From the NCBI RefSeq assembly GCF_003073045.1, contig NC_037592.1:12180007-12244006 (forward strand): DNA of 64,000 nucleotides. The letters run 5' to 3'. Source of the stretch: Pomacea canaliculata (lineage: Eukaryota; Mollusca; Gastropoda; Architaenioglossa; Ampullariidae). The notes below the pieces were generated by a model, which was not told the origin of the DNA, ran no database searches, and was given only the letters and a program-made list of their open reading frames with translations. A program made the position numbers and the translations under genes. Shown piece after piece: positions 52,959 through 64,000 of the stretch; position 1 is the first letter of the stretch, and the number at the start of each line of letters is the position of its first letter.

Positions 52959-53924
52959 TCCATCGATATATGTCCATGCGTAGACTGTAAAGCCACGAAC
53001 TAATATCCCTAATATAATATCCCTAATATAACTAATAATAAATACACGTTCATGGTTAAGCGCCTAGAAACTTTCCAACTTGACTTCTCCGTTTCTGACA
53101 CTGGTCCTCGGTACCTGTCCGAACTCCCTCCCATCTATACACCCGCACGAGTTATTCGCTCATCTTCTGACACCAAAATAAGAGTCCCACGTACTTATAT
53201 GTCCCACCTCTGACCGCATGTCCCACCTGCTCATAAAATGTCCCGGCGGGACGCCTAATATGTCCCGCTTTCGTCTAAAATGTCGATCAATGTCCCGCTT
53301 GTACAGTATTTAAAAATCAAAATTAAATCAGACTTTATTGTCTGTCGAGGATACCCAAGACAGAAATTATTCTTTTGCTCACAAGGGCAGGCATGCATAC
53401 TCACACAGACATCCGATTACGGTACATTGATTAGCATTCGTGCCTTTGATTTTGAGTTTTGCCTATCGCCGTTTGATTAATAATTTCACATTTGTCTCCT
53501 ATAGTTTACTGCCTATCTCTCCCACAGGATAATTACTACAGGTCGCTTTAGTGATAATTAACATTGTCCAGATCACTGCAGTAAAGTGTCGAACATCAGA
53601 AAACAGGATCGAAATGATCGATCGAAGATCAATCGCTATAGATGGCTTATCAGAGCGTGTTAATATTCAAAACAACAGTAAAACACACGTACTGAATAAA
53701 TTAATAATAAAACGTAATTCTACACATAAGAGAGTCAAATTTTAGAAAAAGATGTGTTATCGGGTACTTTTTTTGGAAGTATGTATGCCATGGGTGGATG
53801 GGGGCAGAGAATTCATAAACGTTGGGTCCAAAAAATTATAGCTCGATCGATCTTTCCACAGGGGGAAAGAGTAAAAAAAAAAAAACTCAGTGCAGGTGTT
53901 CATCTGCACAACAAGTGCAGCAAT
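52959..53924. other. intergenic spacer; short internal repeat only
   Basis: TATGTCCC- and ATGTCCCGC-type motifs recur at 53195-53300, a small local repeat. No gene or known family was recognised. Confidence 0.45.
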
Positions 53925-54380
53925 TTCATAAAATAATAATAATGATAATAATAATTAATAAACGCAAGATTTGTAGAGCGCATACTCATGCACACTCGTA
54001 AGGATCGAACGATCCGGATCGACATGCATGTATATTGGAGCCTTTTTGGAGGGACAGAAAAACAATCAAACAACACATAACCGATGGATCGAAGGATCAA
54101 CAACAGTATTGATGACGAATAAAAGACAAATATAGAACACGCAAAGAAGAACCAATTAACTATAACAATGACTGAGAGTATCGTACGTGATTTAGCAAAG
54201 GCCCGACGACGATTAGAGAAGTATAGCAAAAAGCGGGGTAAAGGGTGTGACAAGCATTGTGTGGATTGTTGTTAGGAGTAATGCTCAAGGAAGATGTGCA
54301 TTTTCAGTACACATTTAAAGAATTCGATTGAGGGTAGGTGGCGTATATGGAAAGGCGGGGAGTTCCATGTAGTTTTGTTG
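53925..54380 (+). repeat. interspersed repeat family R1, copy D
   Basis: An (ATA)n-type tract leads into AACGCAAGATTTGTAGAGCG, CATACTCATGCACACTCG and TAAGGATCG. After a diverged middle come ACACGCAAAGAAGAACCAAT and AACAATGACTGAGAGTA, then AGATGTGCATTTTCAGTACA and GGTAGGTGGCGTATATGG. The 3' blocks match copy C and the 5' block matches copies A and B. This is the most complete copy by span but the most diverged in the middle. Confidence 0.7.
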
Positions 54381-55125
54381 CACACGTAACAAAAAATATT
54401 ATATGTGACGTTCATCATTAAAATTTTAAAAACAAAACTCTTGCACAACTTTTATGCCTACAAAGTTCACATGAATGACGTAAATTCGCTCTACCCTTAC
54501 AGAGAACAAAATATCAGGAAGAACCATAAACTTGTATTACTGGACTGCTGGCAGACGATTTTTCCCCCAGTTAACTACTACAAGGAGGCATGAGACTGCA
54601 AGGCTTCCGGGCTAGTCACAATCTTTGTTTAGGCTCGCCGAGACTAACAGTCGAGACCTTCGCTAGACGCTAAGCGATGGTCTTGGCAATCCACCTATAC
54701 TGGTCCATGGAAGAAATGTGGAGAAAAGTCTCGTACTTTCGAGTCCACCCCCGCACACTTTATATTTGTAATGAGCGCAAAATTTAGAACGTTTATAAAA
54801 TTTCCCATGTGATTATACTACACACGCAATTGTGGTACATGTAACAAAATATTTCCTCTACTGTTTGATTGACGTGATCTCTCTTTTACCGAAAATGACG
54901 GAGTTTTCGTAAATCGAGAGAGTAGGATGGCTGATGCAATAGGTTATTTAAGGAAATATAGTGACAGTTAAACAAATATTTCAGTAATGTGCTGAGCAAA
55001 TCAAGTAAGCTATTCAATTTAAAAGGGAACTAGTTATAGCAGTATTATCACACAATTTGTACATTTTGATAGACTGAAGCAAAATTTATGTATTTGTGTG
55101 GAACTATATTTTGTACGCCGTGTGA
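54381..55125. other. upstream flank of the KVTF-motif gene
   Basis: AT-rich with chance frames only. The last part is the likely distal promoter of the gene at 55486. Confidence 0.4.
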
Positions 55126-55133
55126 TGACGTCA
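55126..55133 (+). promoter_or_regulatory. perfect CRE palindrome upstream of the KVTF-motif gene
   Basis: TGACGTCA is the full CREB/ATF site, 353 bases before the start codon. A weak TATA-like TTTATATCATT follows about 25 bases later. A 76-codon upstream frame (55221-55451) would lie in the leader if transcription starts just after it. Confidence 0.5.
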
Positions 55134-55485
55134 CAGTTGGGTGTTCCAGTTCTATCTTTATATCATTATACAAATGTCTCACCAAGAAGAAGCATAAGGA
55201 GCACTTTGCGTTCTCAAACGATGGCCATCTGTAAACAACAGAGAATTATCAGTGAAAAGAGTTATCTGCCAGTCTTTAACAGCAATCATTTAAAGTTTTC
55301 CGACGATTTTCTGCGGTCAAAGTGTACCGTAAGCCTGTCGACGCATTTCACTGAAGTCACGGTTGACACAGTTCGCCATTTTCGTGCGTTGATATTGGAA
55401 TCTCATTTTTTGTGCGAATGGCTGTCTAACAACCCTACTTCTGTCGGTTGAATTTGAACCTGTGTCTATTTCTTAAAGTGTTGTG

Positions 55486-57292
55486 ATGAAGGCTACATCT
55501 GGGGGACAACGGCGAACATTTTATCACGATAAACCCACACATGATGGTGTAACCGGGACGACCCAGATTTCAAAGCGCACGATGCCGCCTCTCCTTCGCC
55601 TTGACAGCATAGGTGAGGTTTCGTCAGTCAGCTTTGGTCCAGGAGAAAGAATGGGTCAACATAAGGTGCAAAGTAATCGTTGCCATTCAGTAAACAAGGC
55701 GGTCATTGCCACTACCAAATTTTTAAATAATCTAGTAGGAGCTACCCCAATGTCAGCACACAGTGCTGCACCAATGACACATGGTCACCATTTGCCAAAG
55801 GAAGAAATGAGTTTCCTAGCAAGCAGAGTTGTTAATTCAGCTTCCACGATGGCTACATTTGAAAAAGAGCGTGTTGTGAAAGCATCTTCACCACAATCAA
55901 AAGATGACAGGTACGGACAGTGGGGTAAACGTTACCCATTGATGCCACCGGGAATATTTCCTTGCCATGTATTCAATGCCATGCAGAGTCAAATGCAGTT
56001 CATGAATTTGCCTAAGGAATGGTATAGCCCATTTATTGCAGGTAATGGAATCGTTGGGTCTGTCAGTGACTCAGTTTTAGACAGACTTTCCCGCACTGCT
56101 ACAAGAAGAGAGACATCTTTTTCTGAAGTTGTGAACTCCAAATCACCACAGATGCCTTCAGAAGAGAGAAATAGTGTCTGTGAAGTGCCAGTTAATCAGA
56201 CAGTGCTTGCTGAGTCAGGGGCAGCAATGGGAGAAATGTGCTGTGATGAATCAACACCAAGTGCACCTGTTTTAAATAAAGTGACTGATTTTTCTTCCTG
56301 TGCCAGCAGTACTAGTAGCAGTAGCAAGTCACAGAATTCTCCACAAACTGAACTTCGAGGTGCATCATCTGTAGACAGTGAAGATGATTTCAGTGAGGAG
56401 GAAAATGATAATGGTAAAACTGTTGAAGTGGAGGAGGAAGATGACATAATCTTTGAGGATTCAGTGGATGGTGCAGCTCTGCCTTCTTGTAAGGCTGATC
56501 TATATTTTAACAGTGGTGATGATGACAATGATGATGATGACGATGATGAAGATGATGGTTTCTGTATTCAGCAATTGTCGGAAGTAAAATCAGATGATTC
56601 CTCTGATTGGGATGATGAGGAGGACATTGATGAAGATAGAGTTCAGGGCATCGAGTCATGCTCCTTTGGGCTAGCGTTTAAAAGTCTTGCTAGCTTCCTG
56701 CCTGGACACAAAAAGTGCAGCTCCGAAAATATTTTAGCCAACAATACTTGGCTAAGCCATTATGGCCCAGAACAGCTACCATCTAATAGAAGTTCTGTTA
56801 AGGTGAGTTGATACTGCAGAATAGTCACATATTTGTCTAAATGGCTGTTTTCATTATTTCTAGAAAACAACTTATTTAAAACACAAAAGGCAAAAGGTCT
56901 TTCTCATCACTTAGTTTAGACTACGTGAGTAATGCATATTTTGTTGTCTAGTGCTAGGCTTATGCATTCAAGCATATTAGAGTTCATATTTAAAGGGCAC
57001 TTTCTCCCCTCCTTAGTGCTTTTTTTGCATATTATTTCATGTGTAGATCCCTTACATTTTTTGTTTTAGTGCTTGATGGGTGGGCTTTATTATGTTAGTT
57101 GTCTTACATGTAAATTCTCTATCTGAATGTGATGTATTGCAGGTTACATTTAGCTGTGGCAAAGGAGTGGATCAAGAGATTTGGTATGACAAAGAGGCAG
57201 AAGAGGTTTTTACTCCAACTTTTATGGAGCTGGCACTGGAGAAAAAGGATGGCACACATAAAAGTAAAGCCAAAAAGCATTGTTCCAGCTGA
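55486..57292 (+). CDS. acidic two-exon protein with splice-made KVTF (PP1-docking-like) motif
   Basis: Exon 1 is 55486-56802 and exon 2 is 57143-57292, joined in phase 0, giving 488 aa. The ATG at 55486 follows an upstream stop and a leader with another short frame. The first 300 residues are Ser/Thr-rich with no domain I recognise. Residues about 290-385 are very acidic, with an Asp run and SDDSSDWDDEED. At the splice junction (residues 439-442) the protein reads KVTFS, which fits the RVxF motif that docks protein phosphatase 1. The acidic region before an RVxF motif recalls PPP1R15 (GADD34/CReP), the stress-response eIF2-alpha phosphatase subunit. However, the conserved GPWE-type segment of that family is not seen, so no symbol is given. 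Polyadenylation is probably at 57388. Confidence 0.7.
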
Positions 57293-60200
57293 TGATTTGT
57301 TTAGGTTAGCTTAGAGTAAGAACTCATCTTCCTAGTTGTGAATTGAGACTTGAAAGACTGTGATTATTTGTATGTGATAGTTTTGTAAATAAACTTGTTT
57401 AGGAATTTTTTTCTAATGATGAAGCTAATTTTTTTTGTCATGTTGTGAAAGCACTAAGAGAATGTCATCAGAATGCATGAGTTTGATTTTTTTTCATTTC
57501 CTCCACCCTTAAACCTCTTAGCACAGCATAACAATATAATTACTTAATAAAAAATGGCGTATAACTTAAGACTTTGAAGACATCAGAGGGTGATGTTTGT
57601 GTAATGGCTAACCCGAGTGAAAAATTATCCTAAAAGAACTGGTTATAATGTAGTATAAAACTAGATCACAAAATCTAACATCAGAATTGTGACTGAGTTT
57701 TGGTAAGAGATGAAAACATTTTTTTTTTAATGACATCATGAAAGTATCCTTGCAGTTATAGTAATGCCTTACTAACGTGGTTAAAGCTATTGGATTGAAT
57801 GATTACAGAAACTAAAGTGTATTTCAATCTATGCGTGATTATTTATTTTGGTGACAAATTATAACTATGTTGTATGAATCTGTCATCAACATGGACAGAG
57901 CTTAATTTCATGTTTGACTTGGGTTAGGTTGTGAAGAGAGAAAATTGGCATGTTTCAGATGATGAGTGATGGGTTGTGTATGTATAAATTGGCAAAGTGT
58001 TTAAGTGCTTTAAAAAAAAAAAAGAATCAAAATTTTTCTGAACACAAATATGTAGTTGGTTCCCAGTTTACAACACCTATGTAGTTATCAGTAATGTCAG
58101 TGTATTATGGAAACTATCTCAAGTATAATGAACCATTCACTAAATGTTTAAGTTATTGTTAGAAGGGAAGTGTTAGCTATACATAATGTAGTCACTTCAT
58201 TGTGGTTGTACACAACCTCAGTGTGAAATTTTAATTTTGGGGCACCATGAGTTGATGGATTAGACAGAAAGGGTATTTAAACCAAAAAAAAATTGTAGCC
58301 AGAAATCCAATAAATGTCAGCTGTTAAGTTTTATAGGTAATCCAGACTGAATCTTTTGTAACCCCCTTTTTTTGGGGGGAATGGTTTGTAGGAATTTTAC
58401 TTTGCAGTGTCAGCATAGAGACACAAGTAACAGTTTCATAAATTGCCATTATGGTGGCAGTTTCAGTTGGCCAATGTTTGACAGACCCTGATTTTTTTTC
58501 ATTTTAGTAAATTTCTTGAAAGCAATTGGAACCAACTCACTCCCATACTTTGTAGTTTGTGTTAGCAAGAACCAAGAGTTTTGTACATTGTGAAAGACTG
58601 CACCCTAGAACAGTCTACTAAGAAGGCAGAATATTACAAGTTAGCCTTACTCCGTCCCAGTCAAATCACTGTTGTTTCACCGCTAATGAACATATGTTAG
58701 TCATTTGTTGGAAGAATTGTAGAGAGATCAGTGTTTTTGTTCTGTGAATGATTGTAGAGTAATTCAGTATGGTTGTAGCGTATTTACACCTCTGAGGCGG
58801 TATCTGTTGAAGTACATCCCTGGGATCTGTAGGATGTCAGATGACTTAATGTCTGTGCCCTACTGCAGGGTACTTATAGGTTCTTGTGCCCTTTGTTCTT
58901 GTATCAAATTCAGCCAGTGCACAGTTGAACTCACTGGTTTTTCTCTTCTGAAGCATATTTTAAGAGTTTATTAGAAATTTATCCATGTGCTATAAAATAA
59001 AGAGGTAATGTCATCAGCACTCATCTTTCCTATCCCTTCCCCTTTTGTTTTAGAAAAGGCATAACATCACTTGGTTATAGCAGGGCTTCACAACTCCTTT
59101 TTGCAGGGGAGGTAATGTGCTGAATACATGAATGAAAATTAACATTCATGCAACTTTACTTCAAGTATAAGATAGAAGAGTCTATCTCTTTATGTATATT
59201 GCAAAGCTATAATGTATGTGTGCCTTATAAGCAAATTCAATTATCCATTTCACAGACTTAAAGAAAATGGTTGAAAGTTCATGAAATAGGGTAAATTAAG
59301 CTTCTGAAGTATAACCATAGGCGTATTTTGTTTGCAAAACCATACTTTTGTGATAAGATGGTCCAGCTGCCTTTTCAATTAAAAAGAAAATCTCATTTCT
59401 GTTTATAGTACAAGTAATCAAAATGACGGTGTCTAGTCATCAGTTTGTCTGTAGTATTTGTTTCATATATTGTTTGTAGCAAGTCATTTCATTCTATTTG
59501 GTCACCAAATCTTTTTTTTTTTCCTGGTTTATTTTACTGATTGTAGTTCTTAATTCTTGGCAATGGAAAACATGTCAAACCATTATCAGTGCTTTACCAT
59601 TTTGAAAAAAATGGCAAACCATTTCTTTGAAGGACGATTAACAGGGTCAGATGTTGATAAGCAAGGGAGTGATCGCTTTTTGAAGTCTAGGTCTTGTTGG
59701 AATGACAGGAAATGGTGATTTTGCTCATTTGATGTTATATTTATTTTTATTCTTAATGTTCTTGTCTTTAGAATTGTTGTAAAGAAAATGGCTGCAGATG
59801 TGATTTTTTTGGCTGTTCATACAATTTCCTGTGAAATAATGGTTTAGTGGAACTTTTTTTTTTGTAATATCAAATTTGACAGAAAACATGCCTGTGAGAT
59901 GGTATATATTTTCCTTGATATTAAAAGAGTAAGACAGTTATGTTCAACAATGAAAATAAAACAGACTTGTATAATTTTGTCAGCTCAGCTTTGCATTATC
60001 TGTTAATAACCAACAGTTATCCAAAGTTAGTTTTTTAAAACATTTTGATACACTGCAAATAACCTATGTATCATTTATGGCTGCCAAGTACTGGTGCATT
60101 AGATGTAACAGACTTCTGTCATTTCATCATCTGACATCTATATAGCAACTTGCACATTCCACCATGGCCCATTCCTCAGGACACCTGATGAGATTTCTAT

Positions 60201-61220
60201 CATTTCCTTGGTGGCGGTGTGGTATTGGGAAGCTTGGTTTATTTCTTTTCTTCTGATAGATCTTTAAATATGCCATTCTGGGTGGGGGACTGACTTAATT
60301 TGCCTCAGTCATAAAATTTCTGAAGCAGACCATTCAGATGCCTTCTGCTGGTTGAAAAAACATTCCGGTATGCTACTTTTCACTTGCCAATAAATGAATA
60401 TAAAATAAGCAGTGTTATTGTGGTTTGTTTTTGATTTTACATTTTACCAAGAAAACATGCCAATAAGAGTGGATGTGTGCAAATATGGAAAGCATAAGAA
60501 ATGTATATTCTAAGGAGTTTTATAGATAGTAACTTTTTTGTAAGTTTATGGGTGGGGAGCAGTTTCATGAAATAAAATGGAGAACCATATAGAAGAAGTG
60601 CACAAAAGACTTACCACATACACCCAAGTACCTCAAGTTTTCTAAGCATTCTGAACATAGAAATAACTAAGCTTTAAAAGGTTTATTTGTTCATTATGTA
60701 CATAATACATGTATTGGGAGGTTTTTCTAATAATAGAATTTCTGTCAAGCTCTTTTGCAAGTGGAGAATGGTTATATTTCCTAGGTTACAAAAGCAGCCA
60801 AGGACTGCTTGCTGGTCAATTTCATATAAACAACTCTAGGTATCGATGGGTATGCTTTATGAATTCATTTGGGAGTATGTCCTGAAGGCCAAAAAAAGCA
60901 GACTCATCTGAAAAGTCTGTGTAAAAGTTTAGCTCAGCAACTGTTACAAGAACTATAAGCTCAAGACTTGTGATTATATCATCTCAAGAGCTGGGCCTCT
61001 ATGTGTAATCAAGACCAACAACTTCAGATGAATGGATCCATGTGTCATTTGTAGTTTTCAGCAGACATTGCAAAGGTGTCAATGGCTATTGTGCAACAAC
61101 TAAATTCCTGTACGACCACCCAACAAGTAGTATTCTGCTTTCTCCATGATACAATGTTTTAATGTTCTCAGAATGTGTCTTGGTACTTGAGTGCAAAGAT
61201 GACTATATTTATCTACGTTT
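57293..61220. other. 3' UTR and convergent intergenic stretch
   Basis: AATAAA at 57388-57393 probably ends the KVTF-motif gene. More occur (for example 59955-59960), so a longer UTR is possible. The sequence is AT-rich with no supported exon. A 76-codon chance frame at 58744-58974 was not accepted. The region lies between two genes that face each other. Confidence 0.5.
57388..57393 (+). terminator. polyadenylation signal of the KVTF-motif gene
   Basis: AATAAA lies 96 bases after the stop codon and is followed by a T/G-rich stretch. It is the nearest signal, so the likely main end. Confidence 0.55.
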
Positions 61221-61224
61221 ACTT

Positions 61225-61230
61225 TTTATT
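61225..61230 (-). terminator. polyadenylation signal of NCAPH2
   Basis: TTTATT on the plus strand is AATAAA on the minus strand, 91 bases beyond the NCAPH2 stop codon. Confidence 0.6.
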
Positions 61231-61320
61231 ACACACAATAGAAAGTTGTGAAAAACAAATGCCACAACGATTGATAATGAATTAGTATGTATGAAAGCAT
61301 TATCTGCAGCAAACCCATCT

Positions 61321-63639
61321 TTATTTTTTTGGTGCAAGTGATGGAGCTTGGTATTCAGCCAGTTCTTCATAATGCCGTTTGTGAGAAAGTAATCTGATCT
61401 CCAGCCTGTCCATGGCCTCTTCAAAGTATCCTGGGCATGACAGCTCGACATTGTAGGTGTTTGCCTGCACCACAAAAATAAAAATGCCAACACTTGTGCA
61501 AGGGGTTAACAATTTGGTCTGCATGTATCAGAGAAAACTCTGGATTGTTTCCTCTGAATGTCCAAATGAAGTCAAGCAAAGGTGTTCATCCAACTCTGTG
61601 ATGTTCTTTACCAATAAAGTAGCAAAAGAAATAAGAGGGAAGCATGGCATCCAGATGCTACCTCAAGCTACAGAAATCTTTTTGCTGTTGATGGTGCTGC
61701 ATTGATCTCTGAACCTTTTGTTGGACTGCAAAACCAACTGAATATGCTTAAGCTGATAGATTAAAACTGTGAACTTAATACCACCAAATATCTAGGAATG
61801 TATTTCTCAACTAAGATGAGCTTTAATGTGATATGGAGTGAATTATGCATGAAAGGAAAGAAAGGAATGTGTGCTTTGATTGCAGACACAGTTCAAAGAG
61901 AAAGAAAGAATATTGTTAACAGTGGGACCAGAGAAGGATGTCTGATAAATTTCTTTTGTCTGATACATAGCACAGAGAGGTCAGCACTAGAAGACTGAAG
62001 AGACTGGTTTCATCTTTTTTTTGAGCATCAGTAGTTTAGACAAGGCTTCAATGAACTGCAACCATACATAAAGACTTAAAAAATGGTGACTGTAAAGTGT
62101 AAAGAGAGGTTGAACAGAATTGTAGATGAGCAATAGCTACTAGTATTTCTGTGCATTTTATTGAAAGATGGGAAACATTTGATAAAGTAACCTCCAGAGG
62201 CAACTCCTTGTATCCCTGCTAGTATAATATACAAAAAGTGTCCACTTCCAATAATATAATATCAACTCATCACCCCAACCCTGTTTCTTACCAAACTTTT
62301 TAAAAGTTGGTAAGCAGCATGTTGCCATGTTCACCACCTGCCCAACATTTGTGTTAGGTAAATCGTAGCAAGATAACAGATTGGGGCTGTACATGCAAAG
62401 ATAGTGAGCTTAGACAAAAGGACTCACCAGTTGTAAGGTAGCCAGGAATAAACGGCCTATCTGGAAGATAGGTTTGCCAGCTACAACCTGGCGAAATGGA
62501 ATTTTCTGGTTTCTCCGCAAGGGTTCTATTACTTTTGTTCCATACTTGTGAATGTCAAACTGCTCTCTCTGCTCCTGTAACATTTTTCACACATGAATGC
62601 ACACACCTGAACACATGAAAACTTTACTTGTGTTCTGTTTCAAACTAATTACTCAACTTTTCAGTAATATTTTATGCTTTAATCTTCCTTATTATGGTAT
62701 GCATTAGAAACTTCTGTCAGTAACAGGACTGTTAAAATATAATATTAATTTTAGAAAATAATCTCAAAATAACCCAAATCAAAAGTGTATCATCACAAAG
62801 AAGTTAACGCACTCTTCATTTATGTACCAGTCTAGCACTATGAGTACACATACTTTAAAATTTAAACTTTATACCTCTTCTTGCAATCGTGGAATGATTT
62901 TTTCTTCCCATTCAGCAACTCGCTTAGAAAGTTCTGAAATCTGGACATATTTAGCAGCACTTTCCAAATAGTTTTCCTGAAACCAATGAAGATAATCAGC
63001 ACATACAGTGATCAAAAAAAGAATATATATATATACAAAATGACCATTCTATTTTCACAAGACGTTTCAGTAATCAAAGGTATAAACATTTGCTACTACT
63101 TTTTTCCCCTAAGGTTTTCTTGATGACTAAAAAGGAAAAACTGTGATGCAACTTTGTAATAACTATTACTGTATTCCATATTTCAAAGGTAGCATGTTTA
63201 TATCATTTTGTTCCTTTTACTATTCCTTACTTTCATGTACAAGAACATATTTCAGAATGCATAATACTACATACCACATGCTGCCTGACAAGCTCTTCAT
63301 AACTGTTTCCAACAGATCCAGAAGAGCCTGTGGGTAAACACAGAGATGTATGTCTAAACAAAAAAGTTACACAAACTACCCCCACTTCCCACTTTTTTTT
63401 TCAAACAGGTAAAATCAGCTAAGCACTACACCTAGATATTTAAATGCAAATTGGAAGCCTGAATTATTCTTAAACAGAATATCACAGGTGACTTGCAATT
63501 ACTGCACAGCAGATAGCACACTTACCAAGAGAATTGATAAATTCTCCTCCAAAGGCCACAACTGGCCCAAAAAGATTGTCCTGCATCTGAAAATGTGATG
63601 GTTCAAAGTTGTCACCTCCATCCCCATCATCCCTGCTAT
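61321..63639 (-). CDS. NCAPH2: condensin-II complex subunit H2, C-terminal exons (partial)
   Basis: Five minus-strand exons are in the window: 63526-63639, 63275-63327, 62875-62976, 62428-62574 and 61321-61464. They are joined in frame with GT-AG introns and encode about 186 C-terminal residues. Matches to the human protein: SELSKRVAEWEEKI and EQFDIHKYGTKV, then VVAGKPIF followed by LFLATLQLANTY. The end, LEIRLLSHKRHYEELAEYQA with APSLAPKK, corresponds to human LRLLTHQR...YAAPSMAQP. Role: the kleisin of condensin II, whose C-terminal winged-helix region binds the SMC4 head, needed for chromosome compaction and axis formation. A short acidic stretch (DSRDDGDGGD) starts the first visible exon. 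The remaining 5' exons lie beyond the right edge. The last intron holds a LINE remnant. Confidence 0.92.
61550..61835 (+). mobile_element. LINE reverse-transcriptase remnant in the last NCAPH2 intron
   Basis: Plus-strand pieces read EVKQRC, INKVAKEI-like, GKHGIQMLPQATEIFLLL, then in another frame FAVDGAALISEPFVGLQNQL, then TTKYLGMYFSTKMSFN. These follow the order of a non-LTR reverse transcriptase: GVKQGC, then the FADD box with LIS, then KTKYLG. FADD has become FAVD, and the frame changes after FLLL, with stops nearby, so it is dead. It lies antisense to NCAPH2. The clade was not determined. Confidence 0.7.
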
Positions 63640-64000
63640 CTGCAGCACATTGTAAAATAATTTCATTGTAGATGTGAAATATAGTTATAATTTTTGTTGG
63701 GCTAGAAGGAAGGGATGTGAGTGGATGAGTTATTTGACACAAACAATAAGTTTACATATAACCCTTCCCAGCATATTCCTAATGCCAAAATGTCAGATGG
63801 CAGCTTATGAGTGCATATCTGACGATGTAATGACAAGATTCATAATCTGACATTTTACATCAGATTACACAGGCTCTAATTGTGTGTATTGAACACTAAA
63901 AAAAAAAACTCTGAAGAAGTTTCATGTTTTAAAAAAGCAAACCAGAAAACGCTATTCAAAAGATATTTCAAATGCAAAATACTTGGATCATCAGTTTGAG
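63640..64000. other. NCAPH2 intron continuing past the right edge
   Basis: No further NCAPH2 exon with matching phase was found in these bases. They are AT-rich and read as intron. Confidence 0.6.

Noticed and set aside
55098-55451. 117-codon frame before the KVTF-motif gene as a separate gene
   Set aside because: It includes the CRE site and most likely spans promoter and leader; at most its last 76 codons form an upstream frame.

Overview
The window is a piece of an animal nuclear genome. It is AT-rich, has spliced genes with GT-AG introns and AATAAA signals, and carries many short interspersed repeats. The gene set (myotrophin, ribosomal protein S16, thymidylate synthase, ILRUN, condensin-II subunit H2), the gag-like zinc-knuckle element at the left edge and the repeat types fit a lophotrochozoan, most likely a gastropod mollusc. 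That placement is an inference; no marker gene fixes the species.

Layout. 1-~2160: the right-hand part of a broken Gypsy-type LTR element, with a gag fragment, a polypurine tract and a putative LTR full of tandem repeats. ~2160-14600: gene-poor DNA with short repeats, a composite hAT-like MITE at 4204-4560, and one candidate first exon on the minus strand (8995-9091). 14684-16311 (+): myotrophin, four coding exons, 119 aa. 19483-21273 (-): RPS16/uS9, five coding exons, 146 aa, with a TOP-like 5' leader exon. 22289-23084: hAT-like non-autonomous element. 24834-27610 (+): a C2H2 zinc-finger gene with an N-terminal half rich in SUMO-consensus motifs, a recently homogenised 84-bp finger array and a decayed 3' tail. 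30352-30542: second hAT-like copy. 31443-36097 (+): thymidylate synthase, eight coding exons, 325 aa, with an E2F-type site just before the ATG. 37032-37230: tRNA-derived SINE. 45867-50438 (-): ILRUN (C6orf106), five coding exons, 277 aa, apparently with a long 3' UTR to its left. 50789-51351: pogo/Tigger-like MITE next to the ILRUN promoter. 51725-54380: interspersed repeats, including a second copy of the composite MITE. 55486-57292 (+): a two-exon acidic protein of 488 aa with a PP1-docking-like KVTF motif made across the splice junction. 61321-63639 (-): the 3' exons of NCAPH2, whose 5' part lies beyond the right edge.

The genes are independent housekeeping or regulatory genes and do not form a pathway cluster. 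Thymidylate synthase and NCAPH2 are both proliferation-linked, but nothing shows coregulation.

The points most worth a second look are: the composite MITE, whose two copies share both arms but have unrelated middles of the same length (97 bp); the zinc-finger array with a uniform centre and decayed edge; the splice-made KVTF motif that intron retention would abolish; and a four-copy repeat family with a palindromic core.
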